NCBI GenBank assembly: GCA_947469285.1
Contig: CANIOW010000025.1
Span: 1-46,708 of the forward strand
DNA from: Gammaproteobacteria bacterium
Lineage (GTDB): Bacteria; Pseudomonadota; Gammaproteobacteria; Steroidobacterales; Steroidobacteraceae
Length of the DNA: 46,708 nucleotides
Reading direction: 5' to 3'
Of the stretch, positions 1 to 10,280 are shown one piece after another (the stretch's first letter is position 1; each line of letters starts with the position of its first letter). The position numbers and the translations under genes are program-made. The notes under the pieces are model-generated. The model ran no database searches. It worked only from the letters and a program-made list of their open reading frames with translations, and had not been told where the DNA came from.

Positions 1-68
1 CACCACTGCACACAGATTCGGTGACCTGTTTCATGTTTCCCCGGCGGGGCATTTGGCATAATCCAGCG

Positions 69-1355
69 ATGAAATCTAAACCCAAGCGTTCTTTTCGTAT
101 CGGTGTCGTCGGTCTCGGCTACGTCGGTCTTCCGCTGGCGGCTGAATTCGGGAAGTTTTTCCCGACGGTAGGCTTTGACATCAACCTGCAGCGCATCGCC
201 GAGTTGCGTGCCGGGCGCGATGGCACCCTCGAGATGTCCCGCCAGGAACTGAAGGCGTCAGCGCAGCTGGAATTCTCCGCCGACATCGCCGACCTGCGGC
301 GTTGTAGCTGTTACATCGTCACCGTGCCCACCCCCATCGACCAGTACAAGCGCCCCGACCTCACGCCGCTGGTGAAAGCCTCCGAAACGCTCGGCAAGGT
401 GCTGAAAAAAGGCGATATCGTGGTGTATGAAAGCACCGTCTACCCGGGCTGCACGGAAGAAATCTGCGTGCCCGTGCTCGAGCGGGTCTCGGGCCTGAAG
501 TTCAACCAGGACTTCTTTTGCGGCTACAGCCCCGAACGCATCAACCCGGGCGACAAGGCGCACCGCCTGCCCAGCATCAAAAAGGTCACCAGCGGCTCCA
601 CCCCGGAAATTGCGGAAGTGGTGGATGCGCTCTACGCCACCATCATCACCGCTGGCACCCACAAGGCCAGCAGCATCAAGGTGGCTGAGGCCGCCAAGGT
701 CATCGAAAATACCCAGCGCGATGTCAACATTGCGCTAATCAACGAACTGGCACTGATCTTCAACCGCCTCGGCATCGACACCGAGGAAGTGCTGCAGGCG
801 GCAGGCACCAAGTGGAATTTCCTGCCGTTCCGCCCCGGTTTGGTGGGCGGTCACTGCATCGGGGTGGACCCGTACTACCTGACGCACAAGGCGCAGGAGA
901 TTGGTTACCACCCAGAGATGATCCTGGCCGGCCGCCGCATCAACGACAACATGGCGCAGTACGTGGCGGGCGAGGTCATTAAGCTGATGTCCCGCAAGCG
1001 CATCCATGTGGATGGTTCACGCGTGTTGGTGCTGGGGCTGACCTTCAAAGAAAACTGCCCCGACGTGCGCAACACCAAGGTGGTGGATGTGGTGCGCGAA
1101 CTGCAACGCTATGGCGCCAAGGTGGAGGTGGTGGACCCGTGGGCCAACCCGGTGGAAACCAAGCACGAATACGGCTTGAAAACCAGCAAAACGCCGCCCA
1201 AGGGGGCGAAGTACGACGCGGTGGTGCTGGCAGTGGCCCACGATGAATTCAAGGCCATGGGCACGGCGGCGATGCACAAGCTGGGTAAACGCACCCACGT
1301 GTTGTACGACATCAAACACCAGTTCCCCGCCAGCGAAACCGACGGACGCTTGTAA
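69..1355 (+). CDS. tviB: Nucleotide-sugar (UDP-N-acetylhexosamine type) 6-dehydrogenase, TviB/WbpA-like
   Basis: A 428-residue cytoplasmic NAD-dependent dehydrogenase of the UDP-glucose/UDP-HexNAc dehydrogenase family. It oxidises C6 of a nucleotide sugar to the uronic acid in two steps. An N-terminal Rossmann motif GLGYVGLP lies near residue 15, and the catalytic cysteine is Cys263 in the motif [12 protein letters not shown]. The length and sequence style match the Vi-antigen TviB group, which acts on UDP-GlcNAc, better than UDP-glucose dehydrogenases; the exact substrate is inferred. The ATG at 69 is chosen because the family starts just before the Rossmann strand; an upstream in-frame ATG at 21 would add 16 unconserved residues. 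The stop overlaps the next start by one base (TAATG), so the two genes are probably co-translated as a dehydrogenase-epimerase pair. Confidence 0.88.
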   Translation: MKSKPKRSFRIGVVGLGYVGLPLAAEFGKFFPTVGFDINLQRIAELRAGRDGTLEMSRQELKASAQLEFSADIADLRRCSCYIVTVPTPIDQYKRPDLTPLVKASETLGKVLKKGDIVVYESTVYPGCTEEICVPVLERVSGLKFNQDFFCGYSPERINPGDKAHRLPSIKKVTSGSTPEIAEVVDALYATIITAGTHKASSIKVAEAAKVIENTQRDVNIALINELALIFNRLGIDTEEVLQAAGTKWNFLPFRPGLVGGHCIGVDPYYLTHKAQEIGYHPEMILAGRRINDNMAQYVAGEVIKLMSRKRIHVDGSRVLVLGLTFKENCPDVRNTKVVDVVRELQRYGAKVEVVDPWANPVETKHEYGLKTSKTPPKGAKYDAVVLAVAHDEFKAMGTAAMHKLGKRTHVLYDIKHQFPASETDGRL

Positions 1356-2359
1356 TGAAATATCTGGTCACCGGTGCGGCCGGCTTTATCGGTTACCACA
1401 CCAGCGAAAAGCTGTTGGCGCGCGGCGACGAGGTGGTGGGCCTTGACAACCTGAACGACTATTACGATCCGCGGTTGAAAGAAGCGCGGCTGGCGCGTCT
1501 GCGGCCGCAAGCCGGGTTTCGCTTTGTGAAGCTGGATCTGGCGGACCGCACCGGCATGCCCGCGTTGTTTGCCAGTGAACGCTTCGACCGCGTCATCCAT
1601 CTGGGGGCCCAGGCGGGGGTGCGTTACAGCCTGGAAAACCCGCTGGCGTATGTGGACAGCAATGTCGTGGGCACTGCCAACGTGCTGGAGGGTTGCCGTC
1701 ACCAGGGGGTGCAGCATTTGGTGTACGCCTCCACCAGCAGCGTCTATGGCGCCAATACGCATATGCCGTTTAGCGTCCACCAGAATGTGGACCATCCGCT
1801 TAGCTTTTATGCCGCCACCAAGAAAGCCACCGAGCTGATGGCGCACACCTACGCCCATCTGTACCGTTTGCCCGTCACGGGGCTGCGCTTTTTTACGGTC
1901 TATGGCCCGTGGGGCCGGCCCGACATGGCGCTGTTTCTGTTCACCAAGGCCATTCTCGAAGGCCGGCCGATTGATGTCTTTAACCACGGCCAGCACAAGC
2001 GGGACTTCACCTATGTGCTGGATATTGCCGAGGGCATTGTGCGGGCCTCCGACCGTCCACCCGGCCCGGATGCCACTTGGAACAGCGACGCTCCGGACCC
2101 GGCCAGCAGCAACGCGCCGTACCGGCTGTACAACATCGGCAACAACCAGCCGGTGGAACTGATGCGTTACATTGCAGTGCTGGAGCAGTGTCTGGGCCGT
2201 CAGGCGCAGAAGAATTTCCTGCCGCTGCAAATAGGCGACGTGCCAGCCACCTGGGCGGACATCGAAGCCTTGCAGCAAGACGTGGGCTATACCCCCGCCA
2301 CCTCGGTGGAGCAGGGGATTGCTGCGTTTGTGAAGTGGTACCGCGACTACTACGGCTAA
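1355..2359 (+). CDS. NAD-dependent nucleotide-sugar 4-epimerase (UDP-glucuronate epimerase / TviC-like)
   Basis: A 334-residue extended short-chain dehydrogenase/reductase. The NAD-binding motif GAAGFIGYH is at the N-terminus, the catalytic Ser is in ASTSSVYG, and the Tyr-Lys pair is Y152/K156 in SFYAATKK. The segment [18 protein letters not shown] is typical of UDP-glucuronate 4-epimerases (CapI group). Because the gene overlaps a TviB-like dehydrogenase, the substrate may instead be the N-acetylated uronate, giving UDP-GalNAcA as TviB/TviC do. Family assignment is firm; substrate choice is inference. The product would supply a uronic acid to the surface polysaccharide. Confidence 0.82.
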   Translation: MKYLVTGAAGFIGYHTSEKLLARGDEVVGLDNLNDYYDPRLKEARLARLRPQAGFRFVKLDLADRTGMPALFASERFDRVIHLGAQAGVRYSLENPLAYVDSNVVGTANVLEGCRHQGVQHLVYASTSSVYGANTHMPFSVHQNVDHPLSFYAATKKATELMAHTYAHLYRLPVTGLRFFTVYGPWGRPDMALFLFTKAILEGRPIDVFNHGQHKRDFTYVLDIAEGIVRASDRPPGPDATWNSDAPDPASSNAPYRLYNIGNNQPVELMRYIAVLEQCLGRQAQKNFLPLQIGDVPATWADIEALQQDVGYTPATSVEQGIAAFVKWYRDYYG

Positions 2360-2402
2360 ACGCGGTGTACTGGCGGCCTAATTCCCTGGATAAGGCCCTA
2401 CC

Positions 2403-3584
2403 GTGAACGCCATTTCCGCTAACGAGCTGTCCCCAAAAGACGCCCAGTCCACTCCGCCTTCCCTTGGCAATGCCTTGGGCGTGCTGGTGGTCAGTGCGCT
2501 GGTGGTGGCGTATCTGTGCCTTTATCCGTTCATGCTCACCGGCCCGCTGGCCAGCGTGAGCATCAACGCCATCAGCTTTGCAGACTTCGCGCCCGGCGAC
2601 ATCATCGCCAACGTGGTGCTGTTTCTGCCTTGGGGTGCGGCCGTGGGCTGGGCCGCTCGCGGACGCTGGTCTTTGACCACGACGGTGGTGGTGGCCATGG
2701 CTTCGGCGGCTGCGCTGTCGATCGGTTGCGAGACGCTGCAGCAGGTCATCCAGGGCCGCGTTTCCAGCGGCATGGATGTCATTGCCAATGTCGCGGGTGC
2801 GCTGGTCGGCGTGCCGCTGGCACGCTTCATTGCTTTGCCACGCTGGAACGCCCGCACCACGGCGCGTTACGGCGGGTATGTGGTCGTGGCCTGGGTGGTG
2901 TCGCGGTTGCTCCCGTTTGTGCCTTCGTTGCATCCGCATGACTGGGCGGTGAACGTGCGCGACATGCTCGCTGCCGACGCCCCTTCATGGCGCCGCATTC
3001 TGTACTTCACCGCCGGCTACGCAGCCGTGTTTTCGGCCATTCGCCGCATGGGTTTTGTGAAAGTTCATCCGCTGACGGTCTACGGCAGTCTGGGTTTGTT
3101 TTTGGTCTGCGCGCAAGTGACGATCGAATCGCTGCACGCCGATTTGGGGGAATGGCTCGGCCTGGCGCTCGCCTGGTGTGGGTTTTATGTGTGGCAGAAC
3201 AGCGAAGACCTGCATCAGCGCGCACTGCGCGTGCTGGTCACTTCGGCGTTTTTGGTGGAGGCGCTGCGCCCGTTTGACTTCCAGGCCAGCAATCCCTTCA
3301 GCGCGGTGCCGTTCCACGCGCTGCTCGACACCTTCAACCCCATCAACAACATGCGTGCGGTAGCAGAGGCTGGTTTTTGGACCGCAGCGCTCATCATGGT
3401 GTGGTACAGCCGCGCCGTGAAGCCTTGGCAGGCCGCCGCGGGAGTCACGGTGCTGGTGCTCGTCACGGAACTGCTGCAGACCACGCTCACTGGCCGTACG
3501 CCAGACACCCTGCCGGTGTTCATGGCGGTGGTGGCCGGCTTCTGGCTGCAGGCGACGGTCAAGCGCCTGCCCGCAGAAGGCTAA
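2403..3584 (+). CDS. VanZ-family membrane protein with two VanZ-like halves
   Basis: A 393-residue integral membrane protein with many hydrophobic segments and a GTG start at 2403. The first half carries the VanZ pattern: DIIANVVLFLPWG near residues 64-76, then ETLQQVIQGR and a following DVIANVAGALVG. The second half seems to repeat this order in a weaker form (PFDFQASNPFSAVPF, then ELLQTTLTGRTPDTLPVF), suggesting internal duplication. VanZ proteins lie in many envelope loci and one gives teicoplanin resistance, but their biochemical role is poorly known. Here the protein sits between sugar-nucleotide genes and pgi in an exopolysaccharide locus, so an envelope or polysaccharide role is likely. 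No specific reaction can be assigned. Confidence 0.72.
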   Translation: MNAISANELSPKDAQSTPPSLGNALGVLVVSALVVAYLCLYPFMLTGPLASVSINAISFADFAPGDIIANVVLFLPWGAAVGWAARGRWSLTTTVVVAMASAAALSIGCETLQQVIQGRVSSGMDVIANVAGALVGVPLARFIALPRWNARTTARYGGYVVVAWVVSRLLPFVPSLHPHDWAVNVRDMLAADAPSWRRILYFTAGYAAVFSAIRRMGFVKVHPLTVYGSLGLFLVCAQVTIESLHADLGEWLGLALAWCGFYVWQNSEDLHQRALRVLVTSAFLVEALRPFDFQASNPFSAVPFHALLDTFNPINNMRAVAEAGFWTAALIMVWYSRAVKPWQAAAGVTVLVLVTELLQTTLTGRTPDTLPVFMAVVAGFWLQATVKRLPAEG

Positions 3585-3635
3585 GCGCGGGCGTTCGCTC
3601 GCGCATTGCTTAGCGCTCCCCTTACAATGCTGGGC

Positions 3636-5294
3636 ATGAACTTTCCCAGCACTGTCCCCGCGGACTTGGCCACTCGTCTGGCCGCGCATGCTGCACGCCT
3701 CGGCGCTGCCGCTCCTGCCGAACTGTTCGCCGATGCCACGGGCCGCTTTGCTGCCCTCGCGGTAGAGGGCGAGGGGCTGCTGCTCGATTTCACCCGCCAG
3801 CGTCTCGACGCCGCCGCGCTCGCCGATCTGCTCGCCTGGGCAGAGGCCTGCGCGCTGCCCGCGCGGGTGGAAGCGCTGTTTGCCGGTGAGCCGGTCAACC
3901 ACACCGAAGACCGTGCCGCCTTGCACATGGCCTTGCGTGGCGCAGCCTCACCAGCGGCCTCACCAGTGGCCTCACCAGCGTGGGCGCAGGCGCAGGCAGC
4001 GGTGGTGGCAGAGCGTGCCAAGCTGCGCGCATTTGTGGCAGCGGTGCGCAGTGGCCGTCGTCGTGGATATTCTGGGCAGCCATTCACGGACGTGGTGAAC
4101 CTGGGCATTGGCGGCTCGGATCTCGGGCCGGTCATGGCCTATGAAGCGCTGGGCGGCGTGCGTGAAGCGGTGGAAGATGCCACGGGGCGGCGTCTACGCG
4201 CCCATTTTGCCTCCAATGTGGATGGCACCCGGCTAACGAGCCTGCTGCGCGAACTGGACCCCGCCACCACGCTGGTCCTCTTGTGTTCGAAGACCTTCAC
4301 CACCATGGAAACCCTGAGCAATGCGCGTCTGGCACGCACGTGGCTGGTGCAGGGCTTGGGCGAAGCGGCGGTGCCGCAGCACTTTGCAGCCGTGTCCACC
4401 CATGCAGCAGCCATGGATGCCTTTGGTGTTGGCGCGGACGCGCGCTTCACGATGTGGGACTGGGTGGGCGGTCGCTACAGCTTGTGGTCGGCCATTGGCC
4501 TGTCCGTCGAGCTGTGTGTGGACACGCCGGCTTGGGAACAGTTTTTGGCCGGTGGCCAGGCCATGGATGCACACTTTCGCCGTACGCCGCTGGCGCAGAA
4601 CCTGCCAGTGTTGCTGGGGCTGGTGGGCGCATGGAACCGCAATGCGCTCGATATTCCCGCGCTGGCGGTGTTGCCCTACGAAGACCGGTTGCAGCGGTTT
4701 GCGGCGTATTTGCAGCAGTTGGAGATGGAAAGTAACGGCAAGCGCGTACAGCGCGACGGCACGGCGGTGAGCTGGGGCACTTGCCCTGTGGTGTGGGGCG
4801 AGCCGGGGAACAACGCGCAGCATTCGTTCTTCCAGTTGCTGCACCAGGGCAATGCGCCTTCGGCGCTCGAGGTGCTGGTGCCAGCGCGTTCCAGTGCGGG
4901 CCTGCCGCCGGCGGCCGACGCGGCGGTGGCCAACGCTTTGGCGCAGGTGGAAGCCTTCGCCCGTGGGTGGACGCTGGCGCAGGCGGAAGCAGAGCTGCTG
5001 GCACGTGGTCGCAGCGCGGCGGACGCGGCGGCCTTGGCGCCCCACAAGGTGCACCCCGGTGGACGGCCCACCACGGTCGTGGCCTTTGCGCAGCTGGATG
5101 CGCCGACGCTTGGCAAGCTGGTGGCGTTGTATGAACACAAGGTCTATGTGCAGTCGGTGCTGTGGAACCTGAACCCGTTCGACCAGTGGGGTGTCGAGCT
5201 GGGGAAAAAGCTGGCCGAGGCGCTGCTGCCGGCGGTGGGTGGCGTGGCGCCGCCGCAGTTGCCCGTTTTGGGGTGGTTGAACGCCAGGCGGTGA
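3636..5294 (+). CDS. pgi: Glucose-6-phosphate isomerase
   Basis: A 552-residue cytosolic enzyme interconverting glucose-6-phosphate and fructose-6-phosphate. It feeds both glucose-1-phosphate (dTDP-rhamnose) and fructose-6-phosphate (amino sugars) needed by this locus. Both family signatures are present: DWVGGRYSLWSAIG near residue 275 and FDQWGVELGKKLAE near residue 515; ESNGKRV is also conserved. The start at 3636 removes ten poorly conserved residues that an upstream in-frame ATG at 3606 would add. TACAAT at 3624-3629 resembles a -10 box but is too close to the start to be convincing. A low-complexity insertion (residues about 104-115, SPAASPVASPA) comes from three tandem 12-bp units at 3945-3980. 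Confidence 0.95.
   Translation: MNFPSTVPADLATRLAAHAARLGAAAPAELFADATGRFAALAVEGEGLLLDFTRQRLDAAALADLLAWAEACALPARVEALFAGEPVNHTEDRAALHMALRGAASPAASPVASPAWAQAQAAVVAERAKLRAFVAAVRSGRRRGYSGQPFTDVVNLGIGGSDLGPVMAYEALGGVREAVEDATGRRLRAHFASNVDGTRLTSLLRELDPATTLVLLCSKTFTTMETLSNARLARTWLVQGLGEAAVPQHFAAVSTHAAAMDAFGVGADARFTMWDWVGGRYSLWSAIGLSVELCVDTPAWEQFLAGGQAMDAHFRRTPLAQNLPVLLGLVGAWNRNALDIPALAVLPYEDRLQRFAAYLQQLEMESNGKRVQRDGTAVSWGTCPVVWGEPGNNAQHSFFQLLHQGNAPSALEVLVPARSSAGLPPAADAAVANALAQVEAFARGWTLAQAEAELLARGRSAADAAALAPHKVHPGGRPTTVVAFAQLDAPTLGKLVALYEHKVYVQSVLWNLNPFDQWGVELGKKLAEALLPAVGGVAPPQLPVLGWLNARR
3945..3980 (+). repeat. 12-bp tandem repeat, three units, inside pgi
   Basis: Three consecutive copies of GCCTCACCAGCG (the middle copy differs by one base) add an in-frame Ala/Ser/Pro stretch to glucose-6-phosphate isomerase. 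Similar 12-bp repeats occur elsewhere in the GC-rich parts of the window. Confidence 0.85.
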
Positions 5295-5389
5295 CGGTGG
5301 GTTCAGGGTGAGAACCCCCTCACGGTCGCAAAACGGGGGCTACGTTATGGTACCTCCCGTCTCCCCAACGCCCCCGGGTCGGCTTCCTT

Positions 5390-6766
5390 GTGAACTTTAT
5401 TCGCCATCATTTGAATACCCCACTGGCGCTGCTGGCTGCCATTGAGTGGGTGGCCTTTGCCGTTGCACCGTGGCTGGGCGCCACTTTGCTTTGGGGCGGG
5501 GGCTGGCGTGAGCAGTCCGTGCTGGGCTGGCCGCTGGTGTCCTACGCGCTCGTGCATTCCATCGCCATCGGCGCCACTGGCCTGTACCACCGTCGGCAAC
5601 GGTCGCGCTTTGTCGGCGTGCTGGTCCGCATTGGCGTGGCGCTGGCCGCTGGGCTGGCGGCGGTAGGGCTCATTTCCTATCTGCTGCCCGCGGCCGCCGT
5701 GCCGCGCAGTGTGCTGTTTACTGCCGGGTTGTTGTCCTTGGTGCTCATCGCTGGGGTGCGCTTGGCATTTGAACATTTGGTGGACGAAGAAGGTTTTAAG
5801 AGCCGTGTGCTGGTGCTGGGTGCCGGCCAGCGGGCCATGAGTCTGGCGCGTCTACGCCGCCGCTCCGACCAGCGTGGCTACCATGTGCATGGCTATCTGC
5901 GCGTCGAAGGCGATACGGTCACCGTGCCGCCAGCAGAACTGCTGCAGATCAGCGGGCCGCTGCTGGACTATTGCCGGGCACACGATATCGACGAAATTGT
6001 GGTCGGCATGGACGACCGACGCATTGCCTTTCCGGTCGGCGAACTGTTGGATTGCCGCTTGGCCGGTATTGCCGTGGTGGAACTCATTGATTTTCTCGAG
6101 CGCGAGACGGGTCGAATTCGCCTCGACGTGGTCAATCCCAGCTGGATGATTTTTTCTGGCGGCTTTGCGCACTATCCGGTGCAGCTGGCTATCAAGCGTG
6201 CGCTCGACGTGGTGGCCAGTCTGGGCCTGCTCGCGGTCACCTGGCCGGTGCTGTTGCTGGCCATGCTGGCCATCAAACTGGAAGATGGCTGGCGGGCGCC
6301 AGTGTTCTACCGCCAGGTGCGAGTGGGCCTGCAGGGGCAACCGTTCGCCGTGTTGAAGCTGCGCTCCATGCGCACCGACGCCGAGAAAGCCGGGGCACAG
6401 TGGGCCGTGAAGGGAGATACACGCGTGACCCGCGTGGGACAGTTCTGCCGGCTAACGCGCATCGACGAGCTGCCGCAAATTATCAACGTGCTACGGGGTG
6501 ACATGGCGTTCGTTGGCCCGCGCCCGGAGCGTCCCACCTTCGTCGAGCGCTTCGGCGAAATGATTCCCTATTACCGTGAACGGCACTGCATGAAACCGGG
6601 CATCACCGGCTGGGCGCAGCTGTGTTACCCGTATGGTGCTTCCGACCACGACTCGGCGCAGAAGCTGGAGTACGACCTGTATTACGTGAAAAACCACAGC
6701 CTGCTGTTCGACGTGCTGATCCTCATTCAGACGGTGGAAGTGGTGCTCTGGGGCAGGGGGCGCTGA
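5390..6766 (+). CDS. XrtA/PEP-CTERM-system undecaprenyl-phosphate sugar transferase (initiating)
   Basis: A 458-residue polyprenyl-phosphate hexose-1-phosphate transferase (WbaP/EpsB type, the TIGR03013-like group found beside exosortase A). Four or so hydrophobic segments fill residues 5-125. A CoA-binding-like domain follows (VLVLGAGQRAMSLARLRRR). The C-terminal catalytic bacterial sugar transferase domain runs from about residue 265 to the end, with KRALDVVAS, KLRSMRTDAE, TRIDELPQ and GPRPERP. It transfers a sugar phosphate from a UDP-sugar to undecaprenyl phosphate at the inner membrane, starting repeat-unit assembly. The start is GTG at 5390; an ATG at 5347 is out of frame. It ends four bases before prsK and heads the XrtA gene set. 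Confidence 0.88.
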   Translation: MNFIRHHLNTPLALLAAIEWVAFAVAPWLGATLLWGGGWREQSVLGWPLVSYALVHSIAIGATGLYHRRQRSRFVGVLVRIGVALAAGLAAVGLISYLLPAAAVPRSVLFTAGLLSLVLIAGVRLAFEHLVDEEGFKSRVLVLGAGQRAMSLARLRRRSDQRGYHVHGYLRVEGDTVTVPPAELLQISGPLLDYCRAHDIDEIVVGMDDRRIAFPVGELLDCRLAGIAVVELIDFLERETGRIRLDVVNPSWMIFSGGFAHYPVQLAIKRALDVVASLGLLAVTWPVLLLAMLAIKLEDGWRAPVFYRQVRVGLQGQPFAVLKLRSMRTDAEKAGAQWAVKGDTRVTRVGQFCRLTRIDELPQIINVLRGDMAFVGPRPERPTFVERFGEMIPYYRERHCMKPGITGWAQLCYPYGASDHDSAQKLEYDLYYVKNHSLLFDVLILIQTVEVVLWGRGR

Positions 6767-6769
6767 CCG

Positions 6770-8869
6770 ATGGTGCACGATCTCGTCACGACGCTGTCGT
6801 TCTTGGTGGCGGTGCTGCTGTTCGGTGTGGCGCTCATTTATGCGCTGCGTGCACGCCTGTCCAGTGCGGTGGGTGTCACGCTGGTTCCCGTGTTGCTGGC
6901 CAATCTGGTGTGGGCCGCAGTACTGGCCTGGGATGCACGCAGTGGCTGGCTGGGTGTTCCCGGTCATTACTTTCTCGAGATGCTGCGCTATGGCGGCTGG
7001 CTGACCTTGCTCTGGATGGCGCTGCCGCGTGAAGCGGAAGACCCCTGGCTGAACGCGCTGCCACGGCTGATGGTGGCGGTGTGGATTATGCTGCTGTTGG
7101 CCGGCACGGTGGTGTCGACCGCCCTCGATGTCGAACTCATCCTGGTTTGGCCGCCCGCCTTGTTCTCATTGGCGGGTCTGGTGTGCACGGTGCTGGTGCT
7201 GGTGGCGGCCGAACAAGTGGGCCGCAACCGTTCGCCTGCGGCCTACTGGGCCATCAAGCAGGTGCTCATTGGGATTGGGCTCATCGCCGCGTTTGATGCG
7301 GTGCTGTTTAGCATCAGCTATGTGTTTTCCGATGTGCCGATGTACCTTTGGCAAGGGCGTGGCCTGGCTAACGCCGTGGCCTGCCTACCGCTGATTATTG
7401 GCATTCGTCGGCTGCGCTCGGCCCAAGACACCCAGCGCGTGGGACGTGCCGCCGGCTTCTTCACCGTGGTCGTGCTGCTGACCGGGGTTTATCTGCTGCT
7501 GTTGGCCATCTTCGGTATCTATGTGGATCGCTTCGGCGGTAGTTGGGGTGGGGCGCTGACCATTGCCTTCCTCGTCGCTGGTATTGGTGCGTTGGCCATT
7601 GTGGCGTTTTCCGCCGAAGCACGTGCGCTCTTGCAGGTCTTTATCCAGAAACATTTTCTGGCACAAAAGTATGACTACCGCGAAGAATGGCTGCGGTTCG
7701 TGCGCATCCTCGACGGTGATGGTCCGGCGCGTGACCGCGGGGAGCTGGGCGGGCGAGTCTTGAACGCCCTGGGGGCTATTACCGGCAGCCCGCATGGCGG
7801 CCTGTGGATCAGTGCTGAAGACCATGGCTATGTCCCGGTGGCGGGCAGGTTTTGTGCGGGTGAAGCGCCGGTATTTCCCAACGACCTGACCCACGAGCAT
7901 TGGATGGAAGTGCTGTCGCAGCACAACTGGATTCTCGATCTCGATGGCCAGTATCCGCCCGGACTGAACCGCTACGGTGTTCCACAATGGCTGCGTGAAC
8001 TGCCGAATGTGTGGTTGGTGGTGCCACTGAGTGTCGCGGGCCGCGTTGAAGGGTTTGCGGTGCTGTCGTTACCGCTGGCGAAAGACCGCTCGCTCACTTG
8101 GGAAGACCTGGACCTGCTGCGTACGGCCGCCACCCAAGCGGCCGGGTCGCTAGCACTGCAGCGCGCGCTCGACGATATTGGCCAGCTGCAGCAGTTCGAG
8201 GCCTTCAACCGGCTGGGGGCGTTCTTGATGCACGACCTGAAAAACGTGCTCGCGCAGCAGCAGTTGGTGGTGAAAAATTTCCCACGCTTCCGTGACCAGC
8301 CGGAATTCATCGACGATGTTATCTTGACGGTCGAGAATGCTACGCAGCGCATGGAGCGTCTTATCGAGCAGCTCACCAGCGGCACCACCACCCCGCACCG
8401 CAAACGTTTTCTGGTGTCAGCCGTGTGTCGCGAAGCCTTGCAAGTGGTGGCGGACCGCCAGCCCAAGCCTAGCTGCAGCGACATTCCGCCGGTAAGCATT
8501 TCGGCCGACCCAGAACGCCTGCGCAGTGCGCTGGTGCACCTGTTGCGCAATGCCCAAGACGCCACTGCGCTAGACGGCCGCATCATGCTGCAGGCCAGCT
8601 TTAACAATGGCCTACTCACGCTGGTGGTGGAAGACACTGGCCACGGGATGAGCGAAGAGTTTATCCGCGATCGGCTCTTCCGGCCCTTCGACTCCACCAA
8701 AGGAACCTCGGGCATGGGCGTTGGAGCCTACCAGGCGCGCGAATATCTGCGCGAGATGGGTGGCGATATCAGCGTTCACAGCCGTTCCCAACACGGCACC
8801 CGTTTCACCCTGAGTATTCCTGCGCTGGACACCGATGTCATCGGCGAACTCGCCGTGGCGGCGCCGTGA
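6770..8869 (+). CDS. prsK: XrtA/PEP-CTERM-system sensor histidine kinase PrsK
   Basis: A 699-residue membrane histidine kinase. About eight hydrophobic segments fill the first 290 residues, a GAF-like domain lies at about 310-470, and a HisKA-like helix holds the phosphoacceptor His488 in LMHDLKN. The ATPase domain follows with the N box HLLRNAQDA and G boxes DTGHGM and GMGVGAYQAREY. This architecture and the order initiating transferase-PrsK-PrsR-PrsT-exosortase match the PEP-CTERM exopolysaccharide system. It is expected to phosphorylate the adjacent response regulator PrsR. The signal sensed is unknown. The ATG at 6770 follows the previous stop by three bases, so translation is probably coupled. 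Confidence 0.92.
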   Translation: MVHDLVTTLSFLVAVLLFGVALIYALRARLSSAVGVTLVPVLLANLVWAAVLAWDARSGWLGVPGHYFLEMLRYGGWLTLLWMALPREAEDPWLNALPRLMVAVWIMLLLAGTVVSTALDVELILVWPPALFSLAGLVCTVLVLVAAEQVGRNRSPAAYWAIKQVLIGIGLIAAFDAVLFSISYVFSDVPMYLWQGRGLANAVACLPLIIGIRRLRSAQDTQRVGRAAGFFTVVVLLTGVYLLLLAIFGIYVDRFGGSWGGALTIAFLVAGIGALAIVAFSAEARALLQVFIQKHFLAQKYDYREEWLRFVRILDGDGPARDRGELGGRVLNALGAITGSPHGGLWISAEDHGYVPVAGRFCAGEAPVFPNDLTHEHWMEVLSQHNWILDLDGQYPPGLNRYGVPQWLRELPNVWLVVPLSVAGRVEGFAVLSLPLAKDRSLTWEDLDLLRTAATQAAGSLALQRALDDIGQLQQFEAFNRLGAFLMHDLKNVLAQQQLVVKNFPRFRDQPEFIDDVILTVENATQRMERLIEQLTSGTTTPHRKRFLVSAVCREALQVVADRQPKPSCSDIPPVSISADPERLRSALVHLLRNAQDATALDGRIMLQASFNNGLLTLVVEDTGHGMSEEFIRDRLFRPFDSTKGTSGMGVGAYQAREYLREMGGDISVHSRSQHGTRFTLSIPALDTDVIGELAVAAP

Positions 8870-8903
8870 CTCTGTCTTTTTCTCTTGACCCCAGGTAAAC
8901 ACC

Positions 8904-10276
<1,373 letters not shown>

Positions 10277-10280
<4 letters not shown>

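Noticed and set aside
1109-2278. Long minus-strand frame opposite the dehydrogenase and epimerase genes
   Set aside because: It is antisense to two well-conserved enzymes, crosses their junction and has no recognisable domain. High GC produces many such shadow frames.
5254-5276. Sigma-54-like TGGCGC...TTGC upstream of the initiating transferase
   Set aside because: The GG-GC spacing is 13 rather than the required 10, and it lies inside the pgi coding sequence.
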